The notes: generated by a model not told the origin, from the sequence alone. Positions 36,012 to 44,681 are shown, counted from the stretch's first letter. The stretch is DNA of 64,000 nucleotides from JAFDXJ01 sp038257845 (GCA_038257845.1 JBBSQL010000013.1:3451-67450), one strand, 5' to 3'. Numbers and translations: made by a program.

Positions 36012-38489
36012 TTATTGCTTAATTAAAACCCCGGGATAAACTTTTGTTGCCTGTTGATTTTGATAAACGATTTTTCCATTTACCCAAACTATTTTAATAC
36101 CGGAAGACAATGCAGTGGGATTGCTAATCGTTGAATTATCTATAACTGTTGTCGGATCAAATAATACCATATCAGCAAAATTTCCTGGTGTTAGTATTCC
36201 CCTGTTTTGGATGCCAACATGCTCAGCCGTTAGTCCTGTCATTTTATAGATGGCTGTTTCAAGTGGCATAATTTTTTGTTCCCGTACATATCTTCCGAGA
36301 AATCTTGTAAAGGCTCCATAACCACGCGGATGCCCGCCATCAGCGCCATCGGAACAAACATTCGTATGACTCCATTTCAAAAAATTAACTATGTCAGGCT
36401 CAGACATGGACACACCAATTATATTCGCATCACTACTGTCATTATCTGTTTCTCTGATAATCCATAATAATGCATCTGCCGCAGATTCATTATTCATTTT
36501 ACCAATCTCCGTTATTGATTTTCCTTTAAAATTTTTGTTGGGTGTAAAACGTGTAATGATCGATTTATCCGGATCTATTAAATTATGCACTGCATAATTT
36601 GCACTTACTTTATTTGTAAAATCTTTTTTGGGAAACAACACCCTTGGCGTAGAAGACCACATCGTATAAGGATAACAATCTGCTGTAATATTTATGCCTT
36701 CTGTACGTGCGGCTTCAAGCTTTGCCAGCAGGCTATTACTTTCTCCCCATTTACTAACCATCGCAATTTTAAAATGAGATATCTGCACAGGAATATTTGC
36801 TTCCCTGCCTATTTGAATAATTTCATCAATAGCCCGCTCAATGTTGATGTCCTCACTTCTCATGTGGCTTATATACCTGCCACCCTCCGCAGCTGCAGCT
36901 TTTGCCATGCTGATCACTTCATCTTCTGATGAATAAAACTGGTCTTCATATTCAAGACCTGTTGATAACCCAAAGGAGCCTTTTTGTATTTCTGATGCAA
37001 GTATTTTTTTCATACGCATAAGTTCTGCATTGGTTGCAACTCTACGCAGATCATTTTTCATTACTTCAGATCTTAGTGAGCCGAAGCCAGTATATGTAGC
37101 AATATTTATGCTTGAAGGATGCAGTGTTAATCTTGCTTCGATGGTATCCATATAATCAGAACTTCCATCCTGTCCTACAACAATTGTAGTAACGCCCTGG
37201 CTGATAACAGCAAGTGCTTCGGGTTTATCTTCAAGGTCTCCGTCATGATGACTATGGCTATCAATAAATCCGGGTGCAAGTACGAAACCATTTCCATCAA
37301 CAACTGTTTCGTTGGCAAATGGTTGCAGGTTACCAATATCTGTGATCATGTCATCAACAATACGCAGGCTTGCTTTTCGGGGTGTTGCACCTGTGCCGTC
37401 AATTAGGTTTACGTTTGTTATTAAAGATGTTTGAGGAAGCGGGTATGGTTTTCCTTCTATGATATTTTTTACAATATCACACGCCGAATAAACATGTGAG
37501 TTTTCCAAAAAAATAAGTGTTTGTTGTTTATTAATATATCTGTGAATATAGGTACCGAATGCGACCCATCCACCGGAATGATACGCATCTCCGGAACTAT
37601 CAACAAACCAGGCAAAACCATAACCCGTTAAAGTGCCATCATTTAATTTACCCGAAGTAATCGCTTCCATAAATGTTTCTTTCTTCACCAGCTTTTCTGT
37701 ATATAATGCCTGGTCCCATTTATAGAGATCTTCTGCAGTTGAGTAGATATTGCCATCACCAATTATACCATCAACATATTGCAAATCATCCGGAACAGTT
37801 TTGCCATTTGCATAATGAAAGCCAAACACTCTTGATGCAGGATAAGCAGGCATTGTGATGTTATAAATATATGTATTTTTTAAACCCAGCGGCTGTACGA
37901 TCTTTTCATCAAAAAATTGTTCACAACGCATACCTGATACTTTTTGAATGATAGATGCAAGCGTTGTGTAATTCGTATTGGTGTATTCAAATTTCTCGCC
38001 CGGCTGAAATATTAAAGCTGGTTTTTGTGCGGCAAGCATTGCCAATGCTTTATCATTGTTCAGTGTATCAATAAGTGTCATCGTACGATCGGCCAGGTCA
38101 AAATATTCAGGCAAACCCGAAGTGTGATTCAATAAATTCCTTACAGTAATATTTGAATATGGAAATGTCGGTAAATATTTTTGAACAGGATCATCATAAT
38201 TTAATTTGCCTTCTTCTTTTAATATCATTGCCATCATGGCAAAAAATTGTTTGGATACGGATGCAAGATTAAATGCAGACGATGCTGTTAAAGGTTTTCC
38301 GCTAGTATCTGCAATACCAAATGTTTTTTCATAAATGATTTTTCCCTTATCGCCTATAAGCACAGATCCGTTAAAAAGTTGTCGCTGATACAAATAAGTT
38401 AATGCAGAGTCAATACTTTTTATTTTTTGACTCCATTGCGCGCCGGCTAACAATGGCAGCAACATCAACAATAAGATTATTTTTTTCAT
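36012..38489 (-). CDS. Secreted fusion: beta-lactamase-like serine hydrolase + N-acyl-D-amino-acid deacylase
   Basis: 825 residues with a signal peptide (MKKIILLLMLLPLLAGA). The N-terminal half (about 25-345) is a class C beta-lactamase/D-aminopeptidase fold: Ser77-x-x-Lys80 in LASVSKQF, Tyr169-x-Asn171 in FEYTN, and His-Ser-Gly at 304-306. The C-terminal half (about 355-820) is an amidohydrolase of the D-aminoacylase type: LIDGTGATPRKASLRI, metal-site FIDSHSHHDGD (409-417) and CSDGADGGHPRGYGAF. The two activities are usually separate proteins; together they could cleave D-amino-acid peptides and then N-acyl-D-amino acids outside the cytoplasm (inference). The start overlaps the Lrp gene stop by four bases. 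Confidence 0.88.
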   Translation of the reverse strand: MKKIILLLMLLPLLAGAQWSQKIKSIDSALTYLYQRQLFNGSVLIGDKGKIIYEKTFGIADTSGKPLTASSAFNLASVSKQFFAMMAMILKEEGKLNYDDPVQKYLPTFPYSNITVRNLLNHTSGLPEYFDLADRTMTLIDTLNNDKALAMLAAQKPALIFQPGEKFEYTNTNYTTLASIIQKVSGMRCEQFFDEKIVQPLGLKNTYIYNITMPAYPASRVFGFHYANGKTVPDDLQYVDGIIGDGNIYSTAEDLYKWDQALYTEKLVKKETFMEAITSGKLNDGTLTGYGFAWFVDSSGDAYHSGGWVAFGTYIHRYINKQQTLIFLENSHVYSACDIVKNIIEGKPYPLPQTSLITNVNLIDGTGATPRKASLRIVDDMITDIGNLQPFANETVVDGNGFVLAPGFIDSHSHHDGDLEDKPEALAVISQGVTTIVVGQDGSSDYMDTIEARLTLHPSSINIATYTGFGSLRSEVMKNDLRRVATNAELMRMKKILASEIQKGSFGLSTGLEYEDQFYSSEDEVISMAKAAAAEGGRYISHMRSEDINIERAIDEIIQIGREANIPVQISHFKIAMVSKWGESNSLLAKLEAARTEGINITADCYPYTMWSSTPRVLFPKKDFTNKVSANYAVHNLIDPDKSIITRFTPNKNFKGKSITEIGKMNNESAADALLWIIRETDNDSSDANIIGVSMSEPDIVNFLKWSHTNVCSDGADGGHPRGYGAFTRFLGRYVREQKIMPLETAIYKMTGLTAEHVGIQNRGILTPGNFADMVLFDPTTVIDNSTISNPTALSSGIKIVWVNGKIVYQNQQATKVYPGVLIKQ

Positions 38490-38938
38490 AACTGAATATG
38501 TGTGGTTTGTTTTACTGTATGCAATACGATCTTGCTGCTCACAACTGATACGTTTGGAACACTTGCCATTGTCATTAAAAAACTGTCATATTCTTTAATG
38601 TCTTTTACAATTATTTTAAGTTGATAATCTATAGTTCCCGCAAGATGATAACATTCCAAAACCTGCGGCATTTTTAGTACCTGTTTTTCAAAACCGGCAA
38701 TATTGGAAGGTGTGTAAGCGTCCATGTGCAGTTGCAATAAAACAACCTGTGATTTCTCCACCTTGTTATTATCCACTATTGCCCTGTAACCTTTTATGAT
38801 GCCACTTTTCTCCAGCTTTTTTATTCTTTCATGAACGGGCGTTGTGGTGAGTTTCAATCGCTTTGCAATATCTTTAATGGTGCACATTGCGTCCTGCTGC
38901 AATAAGTTCAATATTTTTTTATCGAGTGCATCTGGCAT
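38486..38938 (-). CDS. Lrp/AsnC-family transcriptional regulator
   Basis: 150-residue regulator: N-terminal winged helix-turn-helix (LDKKILNLLQQDAMCTIKDI, KRLKLTTTPVHERIKKLEKS) and a C-terminal RAM/effector domain (MPQVLECYHLAGTIDYQL). Feast/famine regulators sense amino acids. The ATG at 38938 gives the canonical MPDALDKKIL start; a longer frame runs through the promoter and is rejected. It is the first gene of a two-gene operon with the hydrolase fusion and is divergent from the dgcN-like gene. A strong palindrome between them is its likely operator. Confidence 0.92.
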   Translation of the reverse strand: MPDALDKKILNLLQQDAMCTIKDIAKRLKLTTTPVHERIKKLEKSGIIKGYRAIVDNNKVEKSQVVLLQLHMDAYTPSNIAGFEKQVLKMPQVLECYHLAGTIDYQLKIIVKDIKEYDSFLMTMASVPNVSVVSSKIVLHTVKQTTHIQL

Positions 38939-38982
38939 AATTGAATACTGATTTGAAAGAATATTTTGCTGAATTATAAACC

Positions 38983-39007
38983 AAATGTAGAATATTATTC
39001 TACATTT
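38983..39007. promoter_or_regulatory. Probable Lrp/AsnC operator in the divergent promoter region
   Basis: A perfect 25-bp inverted repeat: 12-base arms AAATGTAGAATA and TATTCTACATTT around one central T. It lies 44 bases before the regulator start and 22 bases before the dgcN-like start, inside the 91-bp divergent spacer, where it can control both operons. Confidence 0.7.
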
Positions 39008-39029
39008 ACAAATATAATCAGGATTTTTT

Positions 39030-40076
39030 ATGAAGCATGCTATCATTCTCACCAATGGGTTATTACAAACTGATGATGCAAAAACGGCACATGGTTTAAT
39101 ACGCGAAAGCAATCGCTATAAAATTGCCGGTGTTGTTGATCATAAAAATGCGGGGAATGATGCAGGTTTTTTATTAGATGGTAAACATCGGAATATTCCT
39201 GTTTATGAAACGGTTTCCGAAGCGATGCAGGCAAAGCCAAACTTGTGTATTGTGGGTGTAGCAACAGTCGGCGGCATGTTCCCCGGTACGTTGCTTGAAG
39301 AAGTAAAAGAGGCGATTCAATACAAACTCGATATTGTAAATGGCTTACACGATCACCTGAATAACAAGTCGGAAATAAAAAAATTAGCTACAGAAAATGA
39401 TGTTGAACTGATTGATATCCGTGCGCCAAAAAAATTACCCGATCTTCATTTTTGGACGGGCAAAATCTTTCAAATCACTACGCCCATTATTGCAGTAATT
39501 GGAACAGATTGTGCATTGGGTAAACGCACTACGGCACGATTAGTTATGAACGCTTGTAATGAAGCAGGCTTGCATACAGAAATGATTTATACAGGACAAA
39601 CAGGCTGGTTGCAGGGCGGGAAATATGGTTTTGTTTTCGATTCAACATTGAATGATTTTGTTTCCGGTGAATTAGAACATGCGATTCTTTCCTGCATTGA
39701 AGCCGAAAATCCGGATGTTATTTTTATTGAAGGACAATCTGCCTTGCGTAATCCATCGGGTCCATGTGGTTCCGAGTTGCTCATTTCGGGCAATGCAAAA
39801 TCAGTGATACTCGTGCATTCACCTAAAAGAAAATATTATGAGTATGAACAGAGTTGGGGCGAAATACCTTCACTAGAATCTGAAATTGCACTTATAAAAC
39901 AACTGGGTTCAATCGTGATTGCTATTGCCATCAATACAAAACATTGCAGTGATGAAGAAGCATTCGCATTTCAAAAAGAATATCAAAAAAAGTTTGGAAT
40001 TACTATATTACTTCCTTTGCAGGAAGGCTGTAGAAAAATAGTTCCTGAGATAAAAAAATTGACTCAAAAAAAATAA
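39030..40076 (+). CDS. dgcN: DUF1611 protein, DgcN-like (D-glutamate N-acetyltransferase)
   Basis: 348 residues: N-terminal Rossmann-like DUF1611 domain and a C-terminal P-loop domain with GTDCALGKRTT (about residues 158-168) and FIEGQSALRNPSGPCGSELL near 230. In marine bacteria DUF1611 proteins called DgcN, partnered with the enolase-superfamily DgcA, convert D-glutamate to L-glutamate through N-acetylated intermediates (established for those organisms). The same pair occurs here 15 bases apart, with a D-amino-acid hydrolase and an Lrp regulator divergent, so the assignment is by family and context. GGA precedes the ATG. Confidence 0.75.
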   Translation: MKHAIILTNGLLQTDDAKTAHGLIRESNRYKIAGVVDHKNAGNDAGFLLDGKHRNIPVYETVSEAMQAKPNLCIVGVATVGGMFPGTLLEEVKEAIQYKLDIVNGLHDHLNNKSEIKKLATENDVELIDIRAPKKLPDLHFWTGKIFQITTPIIAVIGTDCALGKRTTARLVMNACNEAGLHTEMIYTGQTGWLQGGKYGFVFDSTLNDFVSGELEHAILSCIEAENPDVIFIEGQSALRNPSGPCGSELLISGNAKSVILVHSPKRKYYEYEQSWGEIPSLESEIALIKQLGSIVIAIAINTKHCSDEEAFAFQKEYQKKFGITILLPLQEGCRKIVPEIKKLTQKK

Positions 40077-40091
40077 AATGCAATCATCACG

Positions 40092-41153
40092 ATGAAAATA
40101 AAATCTGTACATACATACATTAAAAACCTTCGGTTACAAAAGCCGTATACCATTGCCCGTGAAACCGTAACCGATGTGGAAAATGTTTTTCTTGAAGTAG
40201 AATTAGAAAACGGTATTATTGGAATAGGCGCTGCAAATCCTGCGCCGGAAGTTGTAGGAGAAACGCCCGCACAAACATTTCAAAACCTTCAATCCGAATT
40301 TATTACATCGCTGGTTGGAAAAGATATCCGGCATTTTTTAAACCACATATTTGAAGCTAAAAAACAATTTAAAAATTTGCCCGGAACGCAAGCCTGCATT
40401 GACATTGCGCTGCATGATGCCTTTGCACAATTCCTGGGTATACCTGTTGTGGATTTTTATGGAAGGAATCATGAAAAAATGCTTACCTCCGTTACCATCG
40501 GTATAAAAGAAGTACAGGAAACTGTAGAAGAAGCGGAGGATTATTATAAAAAAGGCTTTCGTATTTTAAAAGTAAAAACAGGTTTGAATCCTGCACTGGA
40601 TGCAGAGCGCATTATTAAAATACAAGAGCGATTTACAAATCGTTTTATCATTCGCGTAGATGCCAATACAGGTTATAGCATTGCGGACCTGGAATTATTT
40701 ATTCAGCTTACAAAAAAGCATCCGGTAGAATTAATTGAGCAGCCTTTGCGTCCTGCAATTGATCAGGAACTTTTACAATTACCCGCAGCAACAAGATCAA
40801 TACTTGCTGCGGATGAATCTTTAAAAAACTCAGACGCAGCGCTGAAACTTGCGCATGAAAAATTATACGGCATATTTAATATTAAGCTAATGAAATGCGG
40901 AGGCATCTGCTCAGCATTTGAAATTGCAAACATTGCCAAACCCGCGGGCATAAATCTTTTTTGGGGTTGCAATGATGAAAGCATTGTAAGCATCACCGCC
41001 GCACTGCATGCAGCATTTGCATGTCCTCATACAAAGTATATTGACCTGGATGGAAGTTTTGATCTTGCAGAAGATGTAGTTATTGGCGGCTTTATTTTGA
41101 AAGATGGTTATATGTATATTAGTGATAAACCAGGACTGGGGTTATGTAAATGA
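40092..41153 (+). CDS. dgcA: Enolase-superfamily dipeptide epimerase / N-acyl-glutamate racemase (DgcA-like)
   Basis: 353-residue enolase-superfamily enzyme of the muconate-lactonising/dipeptide epimerase subgroup. The two acid-base lysines are visible: Lys162 in ILKVKTGLN (a KxK motif, 160-162) and Lys265 in FNIKLMKCGG. Metal ligands are Asp190 (RVDANTGYS), Glu216 (LIEQPLR) and Asp241 (AADESL). Such enzymes epimerise L-Ala-D/L-Glu peptides or racemise N-acyl amino acids. Next to a DgcN-like gene, racemisation of N-acetyl-D-glutamate is the likelier role, but L-Ala-D/L-Glu epimerase activity in murein recycling would fit the locus as well. Confidence 0.8.
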   Translation: MKIKSVHTYIKNLRLQKPYTIARETVTDVENVFLEVELENGIIGIGAANPAPEVVGETPAQTFQNLQSEFITSLVGKDIRHFLNHIFEAKKQFKNLPGTQACIDIALHDAFAQFLGIPVVDFYGRNHEKMLTSVTIGIKEVQETVEEAEDYYKKGFRILKVKTGLNPALDAERIIKIQERFTNRFIIRVDANTGYSIADLELFIQLTKKHPVELIEQPLRPAIDQELLQLPAATRSILAADESLKNSDAALKLAHEKLYGIFNIKLMKCGGICSAFEIANIAKPAGINLFWGCNDESIVSITAALHAAFACPHTKYIDLDGSFDLAEDVVIGGFILKDGYMYISDKPGLGLCK

Positions 41154-41188
41154 ATTACTCAACTTAAGATTCTTTCCCAATTTTTTTT

Positions 41189-41286
41189 CATTAACCATTA
41201 ACCATTAACCATTTACCATTTACCATTAACCATTAACCATTTACCATTAACCATTAACCATTTACAATTAACCATTAACCATTAAC
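41189..41286. repeat. Heptanucleotide tandem repeat
   Basis: Fourteen 7-base units, mostly CATTAAC with CATTTAC variants and one AATTAAC. The array lies in the convergent spacer between the DgcA-like gene and a small hypothetical gene and ends three bases before the latter's stop codon. Copy number is likely to vary between strains by slippage. Confidence 0.9.
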
Positions 41287-41288
41287 CA

Positions 41289-41570
41289 CTATTTTTTCAT
41301 CCTATATTTTTCCGGCTTCTCACCGGTGCGTTCAATGATACCACGCGCTTCCAGGTCGAGCTTTACTGTTTCACCATACCATTGCACGCCGCCTTCAAAA
41401 CTATCTTTTAAGCGGGCATAAATTGCTTCCATCAACTCCGTATGTGTAGGAGTGGAATTTTTTAAAATGTCTAAAATATTTTTTTGAATAACGTCATACT
41501 TGCTTTGCAAGATGCGCTTATTTGTTTTGGCCGGATCGGGATGCAGGGTTTGAATATATTCGGGTTTCAT
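41289..41570 (-). CDS. Conserved small protein, DUF6958-like, possible winged-helix fold
   Basis: 93 residues, no signal peptide. The pattern ILDILKNSTPTHTELMEAI, YARLKDSF, VQWYGETVKLDLEARGIIE looks like a winged helix: helix-turn-helix followed by a short wing and a basic end (EKYRMKK). I associate it with small bacterial proteins annotated DUF6958, without certainty. It is convergent with the DgcA-like gene across the heptamer array and has no obvious partner. DNA binding is possible but unproven. Confidence 0.65.
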   Translation of the reverse strand: MKPEYIQTLHPDPAKTNKRILQSKYDVIQKNILDILKNSTPTHTELMEAIYARLKDSFEGGVQWYGETVKLDLEARGIIERTGEKPEKYRMKK

Positions 41571-41865
41571 TGTTTTGATTATTTGATGAATTCAAAGCTA
41601 AAGAATTTTTATTGTTTAGTAAATGTGCAAGCTTTTGTTGGCGTCCCGCCAAAAACTTTCCTAAAAAAATTTGTATCATTAAACTTGTTATTGCCGGAAT
41701 GATAATATTAATAAATTGCCGCCCTTACAAGGCTCAAAAAAAATCCAAAATTCGATCTCTACCAAACTACCGGCCCGATGTGCCTAAGATTTTATACAAA
41801 TAAATTTTATGCTAATAAATTTTTCGTTCTGCTGCAGGCATATCCCCCAATGTTTTAAACACTTA
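41571..41865. other. Intergenic region with two repeat remnants
   Basis: It contains one hairpin of the GTTGGCGTCCCGCC family at 41631-41656. At 41714-41790 it also holds a degenerate left half of the transposase-associated element seen near 9 kb (TTGCCGCCCTTACAAGGCTC, then CTACCAAACTACCGGCCCGA). No gene. Confidence 0.6.
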
Positions 41866-42783
41866 TCATGGCAATTGATATTGTTGAAAAAAATTCCATA
41901 ATAAATCATTTGCATTGATTGCTGTTGAAGGTGGATCCGCATTTGGCCCTTCCGGAAAACCACCCGGCCAGCTATGTCCGCCATCGTTCGTTAAATAATA
42001 TTGTATCGTTACATTATTAGTGCATGATGACCACTCCGTAAATGTATATAAATCATTGCTAAAAATTACCCGCGAAGGATCGCTGCAATTATTAATTAAA
42101 GAAAAAACATTTAAAACAGAATCAACCGGCGGATAATAAGAACCGCTCGAACCATTACTATGGCCGCCTGTATAAACCACACGCTCATCCAGTTTGGAAT
42201 GAAAATGCAATACGGGCATTGGCCTGGAAGGATTGCAGGGAGAAGACACGACCAAGGTTGAACTGTTCGGTGCAATTGCAGCAATTTTGTAAGAAAGTTC
42301 GCATGCCAAACGATAACACATCATGCCACCATTTGAATGGCCTGTGGCATACACTTTTTTAGGATTAATTTTATATGTTGCAATCAACTGATCGATCAAT
42401 GTACTGATGAATTTTACATCATCCACTTTGTTGGTGACTGCTTCACCGCAACATTCTCCTGCATTCCAGGTTTTCACATCACCGGTTCCATCCGGGTAAA
42501 CCACGATGAAGCCGGATGCATTTGCTTTTTCTGTTAACCCAGTCATTTTTTCAAATAAGCTTCCACTGCCGCCACCTCCATGTAAGGCTATGACCAGTGA
42601 AAAGTTAGATGAGTCATAATATTCCGGAGGAAGATTTACCAGGTAATTTCTTTTAATTCCATCAATGGTCATTGTTTCATTGGAGCGAAATGTTTGTTCA
42701 TTCTGAGTAGCATCATTTTTTTTGCAACTACTAAAAAAAAGCATGCTGCATGAAATGAAAAATAAAAGTAAAACACGCTTCAT
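41866..42783 (-). CDS. PHB-depolymerase-family esterase lipoprotein
   Basis: 305-residue alpha/beta hydrolase with a lipoprotein signal (lipobox FSSC, Cys20), so anchored in a membrane. Motifs of the LpqC/feruloyl esterase/PHB depolymerase family: ALHGGGGSG (oxyanion hole), TGHSNGGMM with nucleophile Ser150, and NDGGHSWPGG with the catalytic His. An internal AGECCGEAV suggests a Cys-Cys pair. The substrate may be polyester or acetyl/feruloyl groups on plant polysaccharide. It is a single gene with repeat-bearing flanks. Confidence 0.88.
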   Translation of the reverse strand: MKRVLLLFFISCSMLFFSSCKKNDATQNEQTFRSNETMTIDGIKRNYLVNLPPEYYDSSNFSLVIALHGGGGSGSLFEKMTGLTEKANASGFIVVYPDGTGDVKTWNAGECCGEAVTNKVDDVKFISTLIDQLIATYKINPKKVYATGHSNGGMMCYRLACELSYKIAAIAPNSSTLVVSSPCNPSRPMPVLHFHSKLDERVVYTGGHSNGSSGSYYPPVDSVLNVFSLINNCSDPSRVIFSNDLYTFTEWSSCTNNVTIQYYLTNDGGHSWPGGFPEGPNADPPSTAINANDLLWNFFQQYQLP

Positions 42784-43072
42784 GAAAAATTATTTTTTCA
42801 TAAAAAATATTGTTTTCGGGTTTGAAGGTAATACCTGTTTCAATAAAAATAAATTTTAAATAAATTAATATTTTAAATCCCCGGCTGATATTTCCATACA
42901 AAAATTGTTGGTTTCACATCAATAGTAGCGCAAAAAATAATTGGCATTATACTCAACAAATCGTACATTGCCTGAACACTTGCGAAAGTAGCCAGGCATA
43001 GCGACTATATGAAGGGTAAAAAAGACGCACATTAATTTATCTCCATCTTCCTCACTCATAAAAAAAATTACA
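42784..43072. other. Intergenic spacer, nothing recognised
   Basis: AT-rich divergent spacer between the esterase and a small lipoprotein gene. It must hold both promoters, but no box fits the TAnnTTTG pattern well. No repeat or RNA motif was seen. Confidence 0.4.
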
Positions 43073-43603
43073 ATGAAAAAAGCACTGTTAATTACTACAA
43101 CTATTGTAATGTTATTTTCTTTAAGCTGTTCAAAATCATTACAAAAACCACCAGGTGAAATACTTCCAGCAAATAATCCGGATGCAGTAAATAATACGAA
43201 TTATATGCTTAATAATAAGGGTATTATTTATTCTGATACGATTGTAAATATGATTGGTTACTGGAAAAATGTCAATCATATCGCCACAAAATCCGATGGC
43301 GAAATACTTACATTTGATCCATCACCTGGCGAACATTATGAGTTCAAGGAAGATAATAAAGCAGCTTTCAGTTCAGATATGTTAGGCCTTTATTTGCACC
43401 ATGCTATTTATGCACAAAAAGATGCAAAAACAATTACTTTACAATACAAAGTTTATTGGACATGCTCGGAGTGCGGCGATCCAATTGATTCAGCGATCCG
43501 CGTATCTACACTCCCTGTACAATTTGATAAAAACGGGCTATGGGTTGTATCCGTAGATAATGCATTTGGCGGCAAAACGATCTGGCGGTATAAAAGATTA
43601 TAA
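43073..43603 (+). CDS. Hypothetical lipoprotein
   Basis: 176 residues with a lipoprotein signal peptide (MKKALLITTTIVMLFSLSC, Cys19). The mature part is polar and contains NMIGYWKNVNHIATKSDGEI and a final strand GGKTIWRYKRL, similar in feel to lipocalin-like or calycin small lipoproteins of Bacteroidota, with CSECGD as a short Cys pair. I do not recognise a family. It is a single gene, followed by hairpin repeats. Confidence 0.65.
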   Translation: MKKALLITTTIVMLFSLSCSKSLQKPPGEILPANNPDAVNNTNYMLNNKGIIYSDTIVNMIGYWKNVNHIATKSDGEILTFDPSPGEHYEFKEDNKAAFSSDMLGLYLHHAIYAQKDAKTITLQYKVYWTCSECGDPIDSAIRVSTLPVQFDKNGLWVVSVDNAFGGKTIWRYKRL

Positions 43604-44042
43604 TGTTCATTTATCCCTGTTAGAAATACTAATTTGTATATGAAAATTTTTAAAAAATAATAATACAATTTTGGACACTGGCCTGCAAGCTTTTGTTGGT
43701 GTCCCGTCAACAACTTTTTATTGAGCTTTTGTTGGTGTCCCCGCCAACAATTTTAAAATCTAATTCAAATTTATTTATGCAAACCGTTGGCGGGGACGCC
43801 AACAGCAGCTCTGCACCATCGCCATTCGCATGCAGGCAAAAATAAAAATTAAATTTTATTCAAAACATCTTAGAAAATACAAAATTGTTTTATACAACGC
43901 ATCGCGCTTTTGTTGGCGTCCCGCCAACAATTTTCAAATCAGCTCAATATTTATTCAAATAAAAAAAATCAAAATTGTTTTAATCAACGCATTGTTTATT
44001 TTTGAAATACTATTTACAAAATCAAAACAAAATCACCATCGC
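43604..44042. repeat. Cluster of GTTGGCGTCCCGCCAAC-type hairpins
   Basis: Four copies of a short GC-rich hairpin in AT-rich DNA: 43690-43717 (variant with GGTGTCCCGTCAAC), 43725-43754 and 43906-43930 in one orientation and 43779-43811 in the other. Each has a GCTTTT or similar leader on one side, giving it a direction. A longer open frame upstream of the next gene reads through the last copy and is not accepted as coding. Confidence 0.75.
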
Positions 44043-44507
44043 ATGCAACCCACTCCTCCCTATATAAAAATGCTTAAAATATTACATCTTGCTTTACTGA
44101 TTGGCCAGGTTTTACTATCACTCGCGATGTTTTCATTGGTATATTTTAATATCAGCCAAATGTTTGAACTGGAAAGCATGTCGCAGGAAATTTTGATCGC
44201 AACAATTATACTTACCGCGATCGCCAGCCTGGGCGGAAATGGTTTTTTCAATAAAAAATTAGCAGCCATTCAGCAAAATGATTTACCCGTTGCACAAAAA
44301 CTGGAAGCATATCGTGCAGCCAATTTAATCCGTTGGGCGATGATGGAATTTGTAGTGATATTGTGTTGCGTGCTCTTTTTCTTAACAGGCAATTATTATA
44401 TTCTTTTAGTTGTTGCCATCATGATTGTATTTTTCTTTACCACAAAACCCGGCACAGAAAAAACGCTGGCAGATTTGGAACTCAGTTTACCGGACCTGGA
44501 TGTTTAA
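44043..44507 (+). CDS. Hypothetical four-helix membrane protein
   Basis: 154 residues from the ATG at 44043, with about four membrane helices: LHLALLIGQVLLSLAMFSLV, ILIATIILTAIASLGG, FVVILCCVLFFLTG and ILLVVAIMIVFFF. The C-terminus ends DLELSLPDLDV, a pattern seen in small conserved Bacteroidota membrane proteins of unknown role. A 71-codon in-frame upstream extension runs through a repeat hairpin and is rejected. No operon partner. Confidence 0.75.
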   Translation: MQPTPPYIKMLKILHLALLIGQVLLSLAMFSLVYFNISQMFELESMSQEILIATIILTAIASLGGNGFFNKKLAAIQQNDLPVAQKLEAYRAANLIRWAMMEFVVILCCVLFFLTGNYYILLVVAIMIVFFFTTKPGTEKTLADLELSLPDLDV

Positions 44508-44583
44508 AATAAAAAAAGATGGACACTTGTTTTGATAATTTTTCTTGTATTTATTTTTGATGTTGATTTAAAAATTCTACCTG

Positions 44584-44662
44584 CCTTTGGTGGCGTCCCG
44601 CCAACATCTTTTGCAATGAAAAAATATATTCAAGAATTGTTGGCGGGACGCCAACAAAAGCG
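44584..44662. repeat. Inverted pair of GTTGGCG-type hairpins
   Basis: GGTGGCGTCCCGCCAACATC at 44589 and, in the opposite orientation, TTGTTGGCGGGACGCCAACA from 44638, separated by about 28 bases. The pair resembles a BIME-like arrangement of the same family found at 41.6 and 43.7-43.9 kb, placed just upstream of the next promoter. Confidence 0.75.
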
Positions 44663-44681
44663 CGAAAAAAAGTTTATAGCA

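Noticed and set aside
38939..39112. 58-codon upstream extension of the Lrp/AsnC gene
   Set aside because: It would cover the operator palindrome and the start of the divergent gene; the canonical start is MPDALDKKIL.
43830..44042. N-terminal 71-codon extension of the small membrane protein
   Set aside because: It reads through a GTTGGCG hairpin; the membrane protein starts naturally at 44043.
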